Below, one piece after another: positions 34,690-47,470 of a stretch of DNA of 64,000 nt. Each line of letters starts with the position of its first letter. The stretch's first letter is position 1. A program made the translations under genes and the position numbers. Source of the stretch: Lutjanus erythropterus (Eukaryota > Chordata > Actinopteri > Lutjaniformes > Lutjanidae); contig CM034603.1 of assembly GCA_020091685.1 (NCBI GenBank), forward strand, positions 6,205,848-6,269,847, read 5' to 3'. The notes beneath the pieces are model-generated. The model had not been told where the DNA came from and searched no databases. It saw nothing but the letters and a program-made list of their open reading frames with translations.

Positions 34690-34870
34690 ATGAAAGACGT
34701 ATTGAGATAATTTACCTAAAGTGTTAAGACCAGAATATAAAAAATAACTAATTACATATGAAAGTCCTACATTAAAAACTTAAGTAAAACTATAAAAGTA
34801 TTGTCAGAAAAATGTACTTAAATTATCAAAAGTAAAGTACCAGTTTTGCAGGAAAATGTCTATTAAATCT
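34690..34870. repeat. Interspersed repeat (AAAGTATTGTCAG type)
   Basis: AAAGTATTGTCAGAAAAATG and ACTTAAATTATCAAAAGTAA match, from memory, a very common teleost dispersed repeat. Confidence 0.55.
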
Positions 34871-35049
34871 TTATCTAAAAGCAGCTATAGGCGCATCATT
34901 GCCAACAGGCGTGTTGCTGTAGAATCTAGCGTACTGTGTAATACTGATTTGAAGCAGTACGTGCACCCAGTGTGGGTTAAATGTACTGCGAGTTGGCTTA
35001 TTTCAAACATACTGTAGGACACTCTTGCCTATACCTTCTGTCTCATGTT

Positions 35050-35400
35050 CAAGTGTTCGAGGCTGCAAGTGTGGGTGTTGGGACTTGGAGAAGGACACGC
35101 TGGTCTTGGACGGTGGGGACAGGAGGTTGGCATGTGAGCAATGGAGGCTGTGGGAGTGAGCTTGGCGGTGGAGGAGGTCGGCGAGGTAGAGAGGGGGGCG
35201 TGGTATTGGAGGGTTTTGTGAGTGAAGAGAAGGACTTTGGATAGATTTTTTTGTGGGACGAGGAGCCAGTGGAAGTGTTCAGACTGGAATGATGGCAGAG
35301 GAAGTGAGGAGGCAAAGCAACAGATTTCTAGATAGACTGAAGTTTATTAAGGACTTTGGATGTGCCATTCAAATACTTCTGCAGTTGTTGAGTCTGTATT
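35050..35400. repeat. G-rich interspersed repeat fragment
   Basis: GTGAGTGAAGAGAAGGACTT and GACGAGGAGCCAGTGGAAGT resemble a teleost repeat that often carries GGAGCCAGTGGAG. The strand asymmetry (G-rich plus, Pro-rich reverse frame 35049-35315) is typical of it. Class unknown. Confidence 0.45.
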
Positions 35401-36094
35401 TTGAACAGTAGTGAAGTGGACTGTGCTGTTGCAGTGGTTTGAGAAGTTTCTACAGATGCTTTGGCTTATAGGTCCTGTTCCGTCTCTCAACCCAAACACA
35501 GATTGAGTTTAGATCTGGACAGCAAAAAAAAAAATTACATGAAATGTGATTTTTGCTAATTGAATTCAAACCAAATTTAGAGGTGGTTTGAAATGCAACT
35601 CCAGTTGGATATCTGCAGATACATCTCAGTCCAGATGTTCTGGCTACTCAAATCGGATTTCAGAGTGTCTTTAGTATCACTCACGAATGCTACGCACAAC
35701 AACAATGTCAAATCCGGAGTGATGGAAGCAAAGACGTACATGATGCAGCCCGTTGCCGCAATATGGCAGTTCAGATTGGACTGGTCCAGACCAGCCTGTG
35801 AACGAATACAAGTAAAAGGAAGAGCTCCTTTTTTTCTGGCTCAAAAGCACTGTAACATTTACACGTCTCAACCAATTTCAATTAATCATGTTATAAGGGT
35901 TATAAAGGTTTATGGTCTGGTTAGAAAAAAAAAAGTTGTTTTTTTTTAAATCCTGTCCAATATGGTGGTGACATCAACATACGATCCAAAGGCCAATTTG
36001 CACCAGGCCATATTTCTGCTATGAAGTTGGGCATTTTAATATGGGCTGTATGGGGACTGACTTGCTTTTGGGGCCAGTTTCAAGTGGTCATTTG

Positions 36095-36808
36095 AGGAAC
36101 TGCCATTTTTGACACTTCAACAATGGGTGCTTTTTCAGCTCCAGAGGTTGCCACTTGGACTGGACACAATCTGATCTGATCACGTGCAAATAATAGTGTG
36201 GACAGTCTGTCTCAAAGATCTGATTTGAGAAACAAATATGATTTGTCAACATATATATGTTTATTGACGGAAGTGCATCAGAGCAGCTCAGCTGAATCCA
36301 TGCTGCTCGCAGAGTGGTATGGAGGACAACACAGTGTTTGTCTGGTTTGACAGAGGAGTTCTGCACCTTGACTTGACAGCGCAATTATTTGGATGGGTCT
36401 CCATTTCTCTTTGCTTCGCCATTAGAAAGCCGTGTCATCAGCATACGTGGTTACCAATGGCTGTGTTGTTATCGCAGCAACCCATCCAGATAGGTTGGTA
36501 ATGTCTGGACCATAGACCCGCATAAAACGGATGTTGTCTTCATGACATCACCCACGGGTTTCTGAAGAGCCATTGTGAAGCTCACGGCGTGATGGCTCTG
36601 GCAACGCCTAGTCTTGCATAGCCAGACCTATCAGCACAGCACTCAGCTCCGGAGAGGAACTGCCATTTTTGACACTTCGGTGGTGGCAGCATTTCTCCGC
36701 CCCAGTGGTTGGCGCTTTGTCTGGACACATGACTCGCTTGCAAATAATAGTGTGGACAGTCTGTCTCAGAGATCTGATTTGAGAAATACATCTGATTTGC
36801 CTGTAGTC
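36095..36808 (+). repeat. Pair of ~155-bp direct repeats
   Basis: 36095-36250 and 36655-36808 share GAGGAACTGCCATTTTTGAC, AATAATAGTGTGGACAGTCT and AGATCTGATTTGAGAAA, about 560 bp apart. This is probably internal structure of one non-autonomous element spanning about 35500-36850, but no termini are resolved. Confidence 0.7.
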
Positions 36809-39059
36809 TGAACAAAGCCATATTGACATGTCTTAGAATTAGCTGCAGTTTGCCATTGGAATCTACAGCTGCTTGTGAATCCAAACTGACATCTGCACAG
36901 ATGTGAGCTCCAAACTTCTCAGAGCCACCTCTCGAGCCTAGAGGGAGTTTATGATATGGAAAAGATTTTCTTCTTTTCTTTATAAAACCCATTCCTTTAA
37001 ATTTGCACTACTCGGTGAACCTTGTGGGCTGAAGAACTCAAGGCATTTTAGTCCAGACTTTTACTGTCAGCTATTTCATGATTTTCAATTGGACAACGGC
37101 CAAATGGAAAGGCATACAGACTCTTGCATGCATACACACACCCACACGCTCATTTCTCACTCAGCGTGTCTTTCTCAAACATTTTGTTTTGACAGATTTA
37201 GCTTTGAGTTGCATGTTTAATGGGCAAACCTCTTTTTGATGCTTAATACCTCACATCAAAGGTTAATGTGCAATCTCGTTCCTGGAGAGCCTTACATCAA
37301 TTTGTAGAATTCACATTCTATGGACAAGGTCTCTTTTACATTCACCTGCTGCTTTTCAGATACTTTATTCCACACAGTCACTGCTGGGTTCATTTTGAAA
37401 AGGTAATACATCACTCATTATGGCTTTCTCCCTGCGTGCAAAAGGTTAATTCATTACAATGGTCCCTGATGTAGCCTTAATATTTGGTTGAATTATGTAG
37501 TATCTTCAAAAGCTGACACTACTGAATCGTTTCTCTTGGGCGTGATGAGGGAGGTTAGTTGTTGATGCGCTTGTCATCTTTTTCTGTATAAAATCAAAGC
37601 AGTGCACAGAAGAGGTGTAATTCTGTGCTTTTTTCCTTTTTTTTTTGCACATCTATGATTTCTGTTTGGTCTTTAGTCACTGGGTGGGAAGTGGTGATTA
37701 TCTGATGTGGTACAGCAAAAGAAAAATAGTAATTTCTGGACACCCTGGGAATAAATAATAAAAAAAAAACACGATGTTGTCATCCTTTGTCTGCTTTGCT
37801 TAGACTCTCAGCCACATGGCCACTAAACCACATTCCTCATCAACAACATGAATTGTTACATGAACAAAAAGCTGAGGAAGCAGAGGAATCCAATGAGAAA
37901 ACTGAGCAATCTTTATTCGCTTTTAGCTATTCAAGGTGAAAAAGAAAATAAGAATCTCTCTTTATCTGCCCTAAACAAAGGGAGTCTGTGTTGCTACTGA
38001 TGTTTGCGAGGAGTGAGGTGTGAAGTGAAATGACTTTATACTTAAAAGCTGCAGTGGTAGAGTGGATCTGTTCTTCTTCACTTTGTAAGCTCTACTACAT
38101 AATGAGGTGTGCTGATAAATGGAAATAACAGAAGAGGCGGAAGTGAAGACTGACACATTATGAAGCATAACAAGCTGCATCATCCAATGTCTTCCATGCC
38201 AGGACACACTGGAGTGAATTACTGAGATTACACTATTTTGCAGGTTTTGCAGATATCGCCCATAAAAAGGTGCGCCTTCTCTCACATATGATGGCACTAA
38301 ATGGCACTCAGTTTATGGCTCTCAAAAGCTAGAAAGCTATTCTTTTTACTTTTTATGCTCCTAATGATCAGTGCATCTAAAACATAGGTGCAGTTTGAAC
38401 TTTAAGATCGTATGTTCATTAAAAAAAAAAAAAAAAACGTAGAAGAAATGTAATGTGAAGTTTACTAACCAGAGCATTTTCATCTTCACTATTTTGCCTG
38501 TAAGTGATGGAATATTGTGAGGATCATCATAAATCTGAACTCACACAAACCACAAAACTTGACAGATACAGATGCCAGCTATTAGAGTCCATCCACAGAT
38601 GAGCGTGCAGGCTCATTGATGGCAGTAAATTTATATTTTTCTCTCTCACACACACACACAAATGATCCATCATTGAAATCTTACCGATGAATTTTAACAG
38701 AATAGAAGCCTTTAACCTGTTTAGGTGTGCTCCGAGCACCAATCAGCTGAGCTGGGAGCACACCGGATGCGCTGCTTGTTGTGCGCACCACTGCTGCAGC
38801 ATGTGTGTTTGAGATGGAGTGACAGGTAGGAGGGTGAGAGAAGGTGGGAGATGGACTATTGCATGCAATGTTTTTCAAAGTTATTAATAACCTACTCAGA
38901 CCGCTGCTTTGTCACTTGACCCGCCTGCACAGACCCATAGTATTTTCGAGTAAGTCATCCACCACAGGCTACCATACCACATAATTAGACCAGAATCAAT
39001 GTTCCACTTGGGAGTTTAGTGATCTCCCTGAACCAGTGCCAACTATACCAATGGTCTTA
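36809..39059. other. No gene or recognisable element
   Basis: Unique sequence with short homopolymer runs (T at about 37631-37646, A at about 38420-38436) and a short CA run at 38648. No supported exon. Confidence 0.35.
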
Positions 39060-39545
39060 AGTTTTCTGATGAAAAAGTTTTAATGCCTTTGTTAAGAGAC
39101 TCGGACAACAATTTGCATTCAATTGGCATGGACAAAGTGAATGATTGGAGTGATAATAATGGTCTTGAGATCAACACAGAGCAAATGGTAGGGATACACA
39201 ACCTAACTCTCATAAAACTCCTATCCACAATGAAAAAATCAAGCAGGTATTTTCATATAAACAATTTCGGTGTCATGATTGACCATCTGTTTCCACGGAA
39301 AATCAAATTTAACTTTGTCTGCAAAAAGACAAAGCAAAGACTTTATTTTCTCCGCTGCCATAAGTCTTTTGAGGCAAGTAGATAAATTCTTGTTTTGTTT
39401 TTTACTTCTTGGAATATGAATGTCCTACAGTACTGTAGTACTACATGGTGCTAGTGTTTGTCCACTACTTTGAAGTCAAAACTGCTCCACCAAATGAAAA
39501 TCTACTCAAAGATTGTAAGCCAACCTTTGGAAAAACTCTGAATCA
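39060..39545 (+). pseudogene. Decayed LINE reverse-transcriptase fragment
   Basis: Translated pieces follow the order of the C-terminal half of a LINE RT: VNDWSDNNGLEINTEQ (usual DWC--N-L-LN--KT), then FGVMIDHLF (usual YLGV-ID--L), then CKKTKQRLYFLRCHKSF (usual KK-QQRLFFLRRLRSF). After a stop comes FFTSWNMNVLQYCSTTW (usual FY-SFIES-L-F----W). Stops and frame losses show it is dead. Upstream RT motifs including the catalytic aspartates are absent. Confidence 0.75.
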
Positions 39546-39659
39546 ACCATAAAAAACATATTAAGGTGGGCAAGTACTTTTTCTGATCCCAGTCATGTCT
39601 TGTTTTTGATATAATATGTCCTGCATCCCCAGCAGTCTTTAATATGATACAAAACAATA

Positions 39660-40215
39660 TATTTAACGGAAATTAAATGAAATTCACTTCACTCTGACAA
39701 CAACACTCTAATTAACGTGAAATGGGCAAAATAAAACAGCCTGGAGTAGAAATGTCAAAGACGCCTTAGCTAGAGTTTAAATTAATGCAGAATGTTTACA
39801 GAATGAACAAGTTTCTGTTTATGAGCTAAAATTAATCATTAATAATCTTTTCAAAGGAGTAGATGTTTATAACGGTTAAATTGAGCAAAATGTTAATGGA
39901 GTCTGGCAGGCTGTAGACAGGCAGACACATGGCTTGAAGTCCAGTGAGTATTTTCAGAGCAGTGGGCTTCTGTTTTCAGAATAACAGGCAATTAACTTAT
40001 GGTAGAGGGCTCATCCTACTGTCAGTTTACAAAGTTGCATGCTTCCTGCGGTCCTGCAGTGTTCCTGCAGTCTGCCTGAGCTTCCCCAAGTCTGGAGAGG
40101 AGGATGTGAGGGAAAACATCTTGTTTCAACCATAGGTCATATATTACATAGGATTTCGACCTATTAAATATCCGGTCTGTGGCTCCAATTCACTATCTGG
40201 ACTTCTGTACTCTGC
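39660..40215 (+). repeat. Unnamed dispersed repeat Z, copy C
   Basis: Contains TCTGACAACAACACT, TTGAGCAAAATGTTAATGGA, CAGAGCAGTGGGCTTCTGTT, GTTTCAACCATAGGTCATAT and GGCTCCAATTCACTATCTGG in the same order as copies A and B. Confidence 0.75.
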
Positions 40216-40610
40216 ACTTTTTGCATGCACAGTTGTTGAACGAACAGAAACTGAACCAGCCCCATTACTGAATAAGTTTTTGTATGTGTGATGACTCTGA
40301 GTGAAGAGTTTCTCCTCTGCCACGCTCTGACAGGCAGTATTATGTAGAAAAATATCAAAGTGCAGAACACAGACATTTTTTCAAAGATAATGTTTGCCCT
40401 TTTTTCTCGTCCTTTCAATTACATGTATGCATATTTCTCTCCCACTGTTATACTCTGGGCTCTCTTCATCTCTCCCTATTGTGTGCATGTGTGTTTGAAC
40501 CCAGTTGGTGTTCAAGACCAGTGGTAATGTGCGCCACACTTGATGCTTCTTTTGTTTCATCCCTTTATAACACAGAGAGGTTAACATAACAAATACACTG
40601 CAAAGACCCT

Positions 40611-40648
40611 GTGTGTGTGTGTCTCTCTCTGTGTGTGTGTGTGTCTCT

Positions 40649-40699
<51 letters not shown>
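40611..40699. repeat. Compound (GT)n(CT)n microsatellite
   Basis: GT runs interrupted twice by CTCTCTCT blocks. The many C/V- or H/T-repeat frames across it are artefacts. Confidence 0.95.
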
Positions 40700-40700
<1 letters not shown>

Positions 40701-40984
40701 CCCACAATTGTCTTCTGTCCATTTGCTGGAATTTAGTTGGTCAGCCAGCACGCACAAAAGAAAAAAAAAAATCAATTCCCGGACACACGTTTCAGCTCTG
40801 CATTAATTTATCTCACAACATAACAGTCATAAAGTGACTTAAGGTGCTTATATACAGCTCATAATCGCACGATAGTCCACAGTTGTGTCAAAAGTGTGTC
40901 TGTATGCACACAACAGCTCATGCATTTAAAATCCTCAGGATGTTTAGCATTTGCAAACCTCTCAGTACCACTAAACAGACAGAA

Positions 40985-41115
40985 ATTTTAAAAAATGACA
41001 ATAAAATAAAATAAGGAAATAAGAGAAAGGAAAAAATAATAATAAATAATAAATAACTGAATGCATGAATAAATAAACAAAAATAAAATAAGAAGTAATA
41101 AATAAATATATACAT
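40985..41115. repeat. A-rich low-complexity tract
   Basis: AATAAAATAA/AAATAAATAA-type units dominate. Confidence 0.7.
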
Positions 41116-41204
41116 TTTCCAAATTAGTGCACTGCAGCATATAACTATAAATCCCAAAGTTTGAATTAATCCATTTGCATAAACCTTAAGCAATTTTTTC
41201 CAGC

Positions 41205-41206
<2 letters not shown>

Positions 41207-41281
<75 letters not shown>
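41207..41281. repeat. Pure (AC)37 microsatellite
   Basis: 75 bp of uninterrupted AC units, likely highly polymorphic. Confidence 0.97.
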
Positions 41282-41285
<4 letters not shown>

Positions 41286-41999
41286 CAACAGGGAAGTGTT
41301 TCCTGCTACGCGTGCTGCTGCCTCCTGACTGTTTCCATCACAGAGCCACAGGCCTGTTTCTGCCCCGCTGCTCCGTCCTCGCTAAGCTCTCTGTGTCTCT
41401 GATGTTGTGGACCAACAGAAGAAGCCTGCAGTCTAAGCCCCCCACACCACAACAAAACCCCCACCAACCCCAAACCACCCTCCACCCCCCATCCCGTGTC
41501 TCATCAGCGGCCAATCTTTCTCAAGCCCAACAGAAGCAGAAGCGAAAATTAAGCAGAGCCCCTGCCTCTGTGTCTATAAGAACTGCTTGAAACATCTTCT
41601 TTGTCGCTGCAGACAGATGAAAATTGAAAAGAGTGTGATTATTCCCCACAGCGATGTGTTCTTCCACATCCACATCCAGCCAGACGAGACTCTTCACTCC
41701 TCCACGCGGGAGTTCGAGGTGATGTAAAGTTTGAGTGGGTGAACAACAACTCCTTTGGTAAAAGTTGGAGTGATTTGTTAAGTTAGTATAATTTAATCTG
41801 TCAAGATGCGGGGCAGGATTAAACATCACGACATGAATTCATTCAGTGAGTTAGCATGTCTTAATTATTGACAAGACAAATATGACAGCTTGTCTGTGCC
41901 TATATGCCTCAAACTATGACACATTGGGCTCTCACATTACAACAATAACAAAAGACGAAGTTTGATGACGTCAAGTAGATCATCGGAATTCTTATTTTG
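41282..41999. other. No gene assigned
   Basis: A C-rich stretch (41435-41500, CCCCCACACCACAACAAAAC and similar) gives a Pro-rich frame of 92 codons at 41312-41590 without domain or splice support. Confidence 0.35.
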
Positions 42000-42505
42000 G
42001 TAACGCTTCAATTCCTAGGTCCCATAATTTCATGGTAAATAGGCAGTAAGTACCAAGAACTATATTTGAAATTTCGTAGAAATTACCCACAAATTTCATA
42101 GTTGGTGGTTATTAAAAAACATCTGAAATTTCTCTGACTTTACCTGGAAATTATCTGCACATTTCATGTTAATTATATGATAATTTGCATTTACATGCAA
42201 GTAGTAGTAGTTGCTAATTATCACATATTTGCCATTAAAATTTGGGCTAAATTTGCTGCTAATTAAAAAAAAAAAAAAAAAGTTCAAAAATGCGAAATGG
42301 TAATCAGCACCTACTTGCACGAAAACAACACTTGTGAATTATCACATACCATGAAATTTGTGGGGGTATTTTGCATGCAAATTCAGAGAAATCTCAAATA
42401 TGTTGCTTTGTACTTACCACGCACTACATGAAAACAAAACTTCCTAATTATCACATAATTAACCATAAAATTTGGGGTAATTTTGAGCTAATTTGCAGTT
42501 AATTA
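42000..42505. repeat. AT-rich element with internal direct repeats
   Basis: Begins TGGTAACGCTTCAATT. Internal diverged repeats include GCTAATTATCACATATTTGC (42213) and CCTAATTATCACATAATTAA (42441), each followed by AAAATTTGGG and an ATTTGC block. The GGTAAC opening also starts the element at 47471 (GGTAACACTTTAT). Confidence 0.6.
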
Positions 42506-43919
42506 CCATGATTGATTAAAATCTGTGACATGAATCAGGCAGAAATCATCTTCATGGATGAGGTAATATTAACATTTTCTTCACTTTACTTTTAGTGACA
42601 TTCTGTGACTTCCTTCTTCACTCTCTGACATATCAGATGTATCCCATGCTTTCACAGAAGTTATAGCAACTAGCAGCTTGTCAGAAACGCACTGTTCCCT
42701 TGAATAAATGAACTATTTCTCTGCGGTTGACCAATGTTGGAAACATCTGGGATAATGTGAGTACACAGCTCAACAAAATATGTAACCCATATCTAGCATT
42801 TTTTGACATTCTAATACAAAAATGTTACATTACATACTGACTTATTACTTATTCCAACCTAAACCATGACCTTTTCCTAAACCTCACTAGTGCAATGTAG
42901 TTTTTGTGCTTTTATATTGAAAGTCCACCCAGAGGATGCATATTTCTTATTTAAGAGGACTTGCACTCGGATCAGGACATAGCAGCACAATAGGGCTGTA
43001 AAAAAAGGATTGTTTATTACTGAATATTGTTTTTAAACCAATCAATAATACAGACTATACATTTTCAGGAACAGATTTTAAAAAAATGCCCATCATAAAT
43101 TTCTCTGAGCCTAAGGTGACATCTTAAAATACCTTAGCAACTGTCCAAAACCAAAATTATTAGACTAGAACTGAGCAAAGAAGCAAATCTTCATATTTAA
43201 GGAGCAACTTATGAACACTTTTGCTTGATAACTTAAAAAAAATAATCAAGTCATTAATCAACTATCATTTCAGCTCTGCAACAGATATTGTAACTGTGAA
43301 GATCATTCTTTCTCTTGGTCTTTTTGTTTAAACTTACAGAGACAGATGGAGGTGAAAGAAAACTAATTTCCTGTGCCCAGTGTCCTGATGGACCCGAGAC
43401 TCAAATCTGGAAACAACTGAGCTCGGATATAATGCACTTATACTTGTTGTTGGACACATTTGCAAGAGAGAAGACTTCTGAGTTAGAAGTTTCAGCATGG
43501 TGTTAAAAGTCATTTAGTACAAATCTGTTTTTACCGATCAGTAGGTTTTCTAATTTATAAAATAAGTGAAGTTGTGCCTAAGTCCTGAGTCTTCAGCAAG
43601 CTTAATACATTATCGTTGACTATTTCAAATGACCAAATTAATTACTTTTAAATGAAGTAATACGCTATGTAACTACAAAAATTAGTTTTTTTGTTCTTTC
43701 TCTCCTAATGAGCACCATCCCGAGACATGCAATACACAACACTAGCTTCCTCCTGATCCTGCCTCCATCTAATACAAGTACGTGTATTAAAAAGGTGGAG
43801 AAAAGTAACAATAGCAGCGGGTTTCATGAGTGATTGGCTGAGTATCCAATCAAGACAAGAGGCTGTCCCTGGTTGTTTGAGTTTTCAATAATTGTAGATT
43901 CGATGAAGTAAAGAGTTGG

Positions 43920-44510
43920 GTGTTTTCACACCTATAGTTTGTTTGCCCTGGTGCAGATCAGTTGATGAGTTTTTAAACTTGGAGTGTTTTCCAATTAATC
44001 AGACTCTTCAGAGAAAAATCCTGTGTCCTGGACTAGAGCATATTTCTGTGTGCAGTGCAATTTAACATGGAGCAACAGCAGATTTTGCATTTGCTCATAA
44101 CTGTGGTGAAAATCTGGGCAATATACCAAGCAAAATTACATCAGCTGAATTCCAAGTGTACTTCGAGGAAGCAGCTTGAAAATGCTAAACTGCTTCACAC
44201 ATTGCAAAGAGGATGTGCTGCCTTCAGACGACTGAGAAGGGAGCTAATGGTGAGCATGTATAACAACATGCTAACAGTCAACATGTTGAACAGGGGAGCC
44301 GTTCAGCTCCGACTTGCAGAGAACACGTGGTTGTTGGATCAGATCACATTCACATTGCAAACTAACTGCTCCAGAGTTTGTTTGGAACCCGGCCGAGACC
44401 ACCTCCTCAGTCTCTTGGTGCGGCTGTTTTGGTCCGCACCTGAGTGCGATTACTGTGTTCACACCTGCCAAAACAAATTGCACCAAGGGGGAAAACAAAC
44501 CAAAATCCAA
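43920..44510. mobile_element. Probable PIF/Harbinger-like non-autonomous element
   Basis: GTTTGTTTGCCCTGGTGCA (about 43938) is roughly inverted at 44484-44510 (TGCACCAAGGGGGAAAACAA, then ACC), within TTCACACCT / GTTCACACCTGCC contexts. A 172-codon frame (44055-44573) runs through, with an N-terminal MEQQQILHLL and a basic AAFRRLRRELM. I do not recognise a DDE domain. Similarity to Harbinger-type elements is recalled, not tested. Confidence 0.4.
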
Positions 44511-45688
44511 TTTAACCAGACTGAAAAATCCAGGCCTAAGAACACCCTGAGCCACTCTATTCCACTCTTTTGAGAAATAAAGTATTAAATGGGGTTTAAT
44601 ATTTGTTATCAATGCAAAGACAACAAATTGTGGTAGTGTGCAGTGGTGCTGGAATAAGTTTTGAAGTGGTGGGGGGGTGTCCAGCTTTGACCTAACATTA
44701 TTACTCTCCTGTACGTCAGAGGTGGTTTTACTAACCAGATAATAAAGACAATTCATCTTCTGACACCTTGGCAGCTGAATTAAGATATGAACCAACAGTA
44801 GTGTCTGATAAATACAAGCTAGGATGAATACCAATGCAGGATGATGATTTAAAATTTTGAATCAAAATAGTCCTCAACTCCATGGGAGGTTCTAGCGTCA
44901 CATTATTGGTGATGTTGTATTTTTGTACAACCATTTCATTTTGTTACAGGCTTAATGTGAAATTGAAGAGATAAATGAGGTAAAACTCTACATACCAGAA
45001 AGGTATTTTATGATGTTGGAGCGGTGTTTGTGGTGCCCCACAAACTGGAGATGGGACTGTGTGTCAAACCCTGTATGCTGATCAAAATGTAACATTATCT
45101 TATAATACTAGATTTTAGCAATGAGGTACAGTTATATTCATGATTTTGCATATGCATACTAGCCTAAAAACTTCTTACTGGGAATCACGATAAAGTTTCA
45201 GAGCGTGTCCCCATAACCATAGTGACTAACTGTCACTTCATGCACATGGTGCGGTTGAAGATGGAAAGATGTCGGTGGCAGACTGAAGCTTGTGGAGGAA
45301 GAAACACCTGAGTCACTCTGATGCTGACTTCTTTATTGACAGGAGGGGAGCTCAGAGTGTATGTTTCAAACTTTTGGGATTAAAAAGCGGGTTTATTTTC
45401 ACTCCTGCTTCACAACCTCTCTGCAGCAGCGATCCACGAAGAAATCGCAGACGCAAGAACCAGCCAGACGACAGCTTGGGGACCATGATACCTGACTTGT
45501 CTTTTGTCCCCCATATTCTGACCCCAGCGGTGGGATGAGTTCTAACTTTAAACAACTTTGTTTTGTTTGTATCTAGCAGTGATACAGTGGCCTAATACAA
45601 GCCTATACAGCCAGTGCCATAATATTAGCCAGAGTCCAACAGATTTAGGTAAATGACAAGGTGGCATGATATTGCCATTCTTTATATG
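44511..45688. other. No gene assigned
   Basis: Unique sequence; short frames at 45290-45555 on both strands lack motifs. Confidence 0.35.
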
Positions 45689-46205
45689 CAGGGTTTCTCA
45701 AACTTTTTACACTGCGTACCACCTTGGAAAATATTGACCTCCCCACCTTACTGTTTTGTACTGTTTGTTGCTAACAGGTGCTTTGGACAGTTCACTGGTA
45801 CTTCTTTGGCAGCCACTAGCACTTATGCACAGCTGCTAAAAATAGTAACCTGATCTGTATTTCTCTTCATAATAGTTCCTGTTTGGAACCACGATGGAAG
45901 TTTTTTTGAAACATTAATTTTCTGTCCCTTCATTTTACCTCCACTTACTATCTTGCCACGTTTAGCTCAGAACTACGGGCAGTCGTGGATGACGTATCAC
46001 ACATAATTGTGACAACGTAGCAGCTTGATGTTTAAAGAAATTACAGGAAAGACTAAACTTATTTTAAATAAAATTTCAGCAATGTCCTAATGTATTTTCA
46101 TTCCAAATTTGGTTGTATTTTGGTAATATTATATACTTTTAATTTATTTCATCAAAAAAGGACATTCCCCAGCGTACCAGTAAAGGGAATTTGCGAACCA
46201 CCAGT
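45689..46205. mobile_element. hAT-type non-autonomous element
   Basis: The left end is CAGGGTTTCTCAAACTTTTT, then ACACTGCGTACCACC. The right end on the minus strand is CACTGGTGGTTCGCAAATTC, then CTTTACTGGTACGC. These are hAT termini including the subterminal GTACC/GGTACG motif. No transposase remains. Confidence 0.7.
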
Positions 46206-46379
46206 GGAACCACAGACATATTTACATTACTGTTTCTGCTTTTAAGTATTAAGCAGAAAAGCAAGTCCAGACAATAACTTTACTGTATTCTCCATGGAGA
46301 AACTAAGGGTAGATGATTGGCTAAAAGCCTAAGTGCAAAAAATATGCATAAAGCATATGATAATTAATGAGATGTATAT

Positions 46380-46800
46380 GTCATTGCTCCGACAATGCCT
46401 CTAATGTGGAGATCGCGTGGGCTTTCTCCACAGACGACAGCCTTAAGAGAGGACATAGCAAACTCACAGGGGAGGGCAGACATCACGACCCATCCATTTA
46501 TAGTTTCCCAGCTTTTTCAAGGCTAGAGCAGCTGATGTAACTTGTGCAATGGTGATGATGATGATATTAAAGGATTTAACGGATTAGGGTTAGCCCAGGA
46601 AAATGTGGCTAACATGTATTCTCGTGTCCATTACCCCTTATTAAAAGCTAATGAGTGCAGCCAATTTTTGCTCCCGCTCTGAGGAAAGTTAATGCGGAGG
46701 AAAGCCTGCCCGCGCTTTATTTTCCTTAATGATAATCAGATATTAGCATCAGGAAGGTCACAGGAGCACAATTAGGAACACAAGAGAGGTGCTTTTCCAT
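46380..46800. promoter_or_regulatory. Candidate conserved non-coding element
   Basis: Complex, non-repetitive 420-bp block with several ATTA/TAAT cores (TTAAAAGCTAATGAGTGCAG, CCTTAATGATAATCAGATAT), CAGCTG and GCAGCC motifs and no coding signal. Inferred from texture only. Confidence 0.28.
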
Positions 46801-47089
46801 GTCATAGAGTCGCTGCTTTTCTTCACAGCGTTAACTGTGTGAATTTATAATTTTTTTAGCTTTCACTGCAGGCTTCCTTTTCCATTAGAGGCAAAAAGGA
46901 CAAAGTAATTATACTTACATGGTAATTACAACATTATGAGTTTGATCTGGACCATCAATCTTTCATTCATCTATCCATTGTTTTATCTTGTACTCCACCA
47001 TAATTGATCATGTTTAAGAAAATGTTCGTGCAACGATGTTCCTCATTTCTCCACTCTGTCAGTCTGAATTCCCGTCCCTCCTCTCCAGC

Positions 47090-47430
47090 CATGTTTCTGT
47101 TTCTTCAAGTCTCTTCACTGCCTTTATCCCTCGGATGTTCCCTCCTTTCCTAATCACATGACTGCCCCACCCATATACACACCTGTTCCTCATCTCCTTA
47201 CCTGCATCTTATTTCCTCATCAACCCTGGAGATCTGTCTGTACTAGCTGCTTTGTAGCATTATACTTTTGTATTTGGGTTCCATTACTGAGACACTGTGC
47301 CGACCCTCCTCGCTGCCAGTCTGCCTGTACCTGTCAATCCATGTAAGTCATCAATAAATCACTGAAGTCACCCTGCTGTCTTCTCTGTCTGCATACTTGT
47401 TGCCCTGCATAACCAGCCTTGAAACACTCA
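47090..47430 (+). repeat. Pyrimidine-rich retrotransposon-like fragment
   Basis: C/T-rich stretch with CACCTGTTCCTCATCTCCTT and an AATAAATCACTGAAGTCACC end followed by TGCTGTCTTCTCTGTCTGCA. It recalls the 3' part of fish LTR-type repeats with AATAAA. Boundaries unresolved. Confidence 0.4.
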
Positions 47431-47470
47431 CAATTACATTAATTAGCATTTCCATTAAGGATGCACAAAT

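Noticed and set aside
35049-35315. Pro-rich 88-codon minus frame
   Set aside because: Reverse reading of a G-rich interspersed repeat; no splice context.
40613-41280. Frames rich in Cys/Val/Ser or His/Thr
   Set aside because: Translations of the GT/CT and AC microsatellites.
41312-41590. 92-codon Pro/Gln-rich frame
   Set aside because: Low-complexity C/A-rich DNA after a microsatellite, no splice signals or domain.
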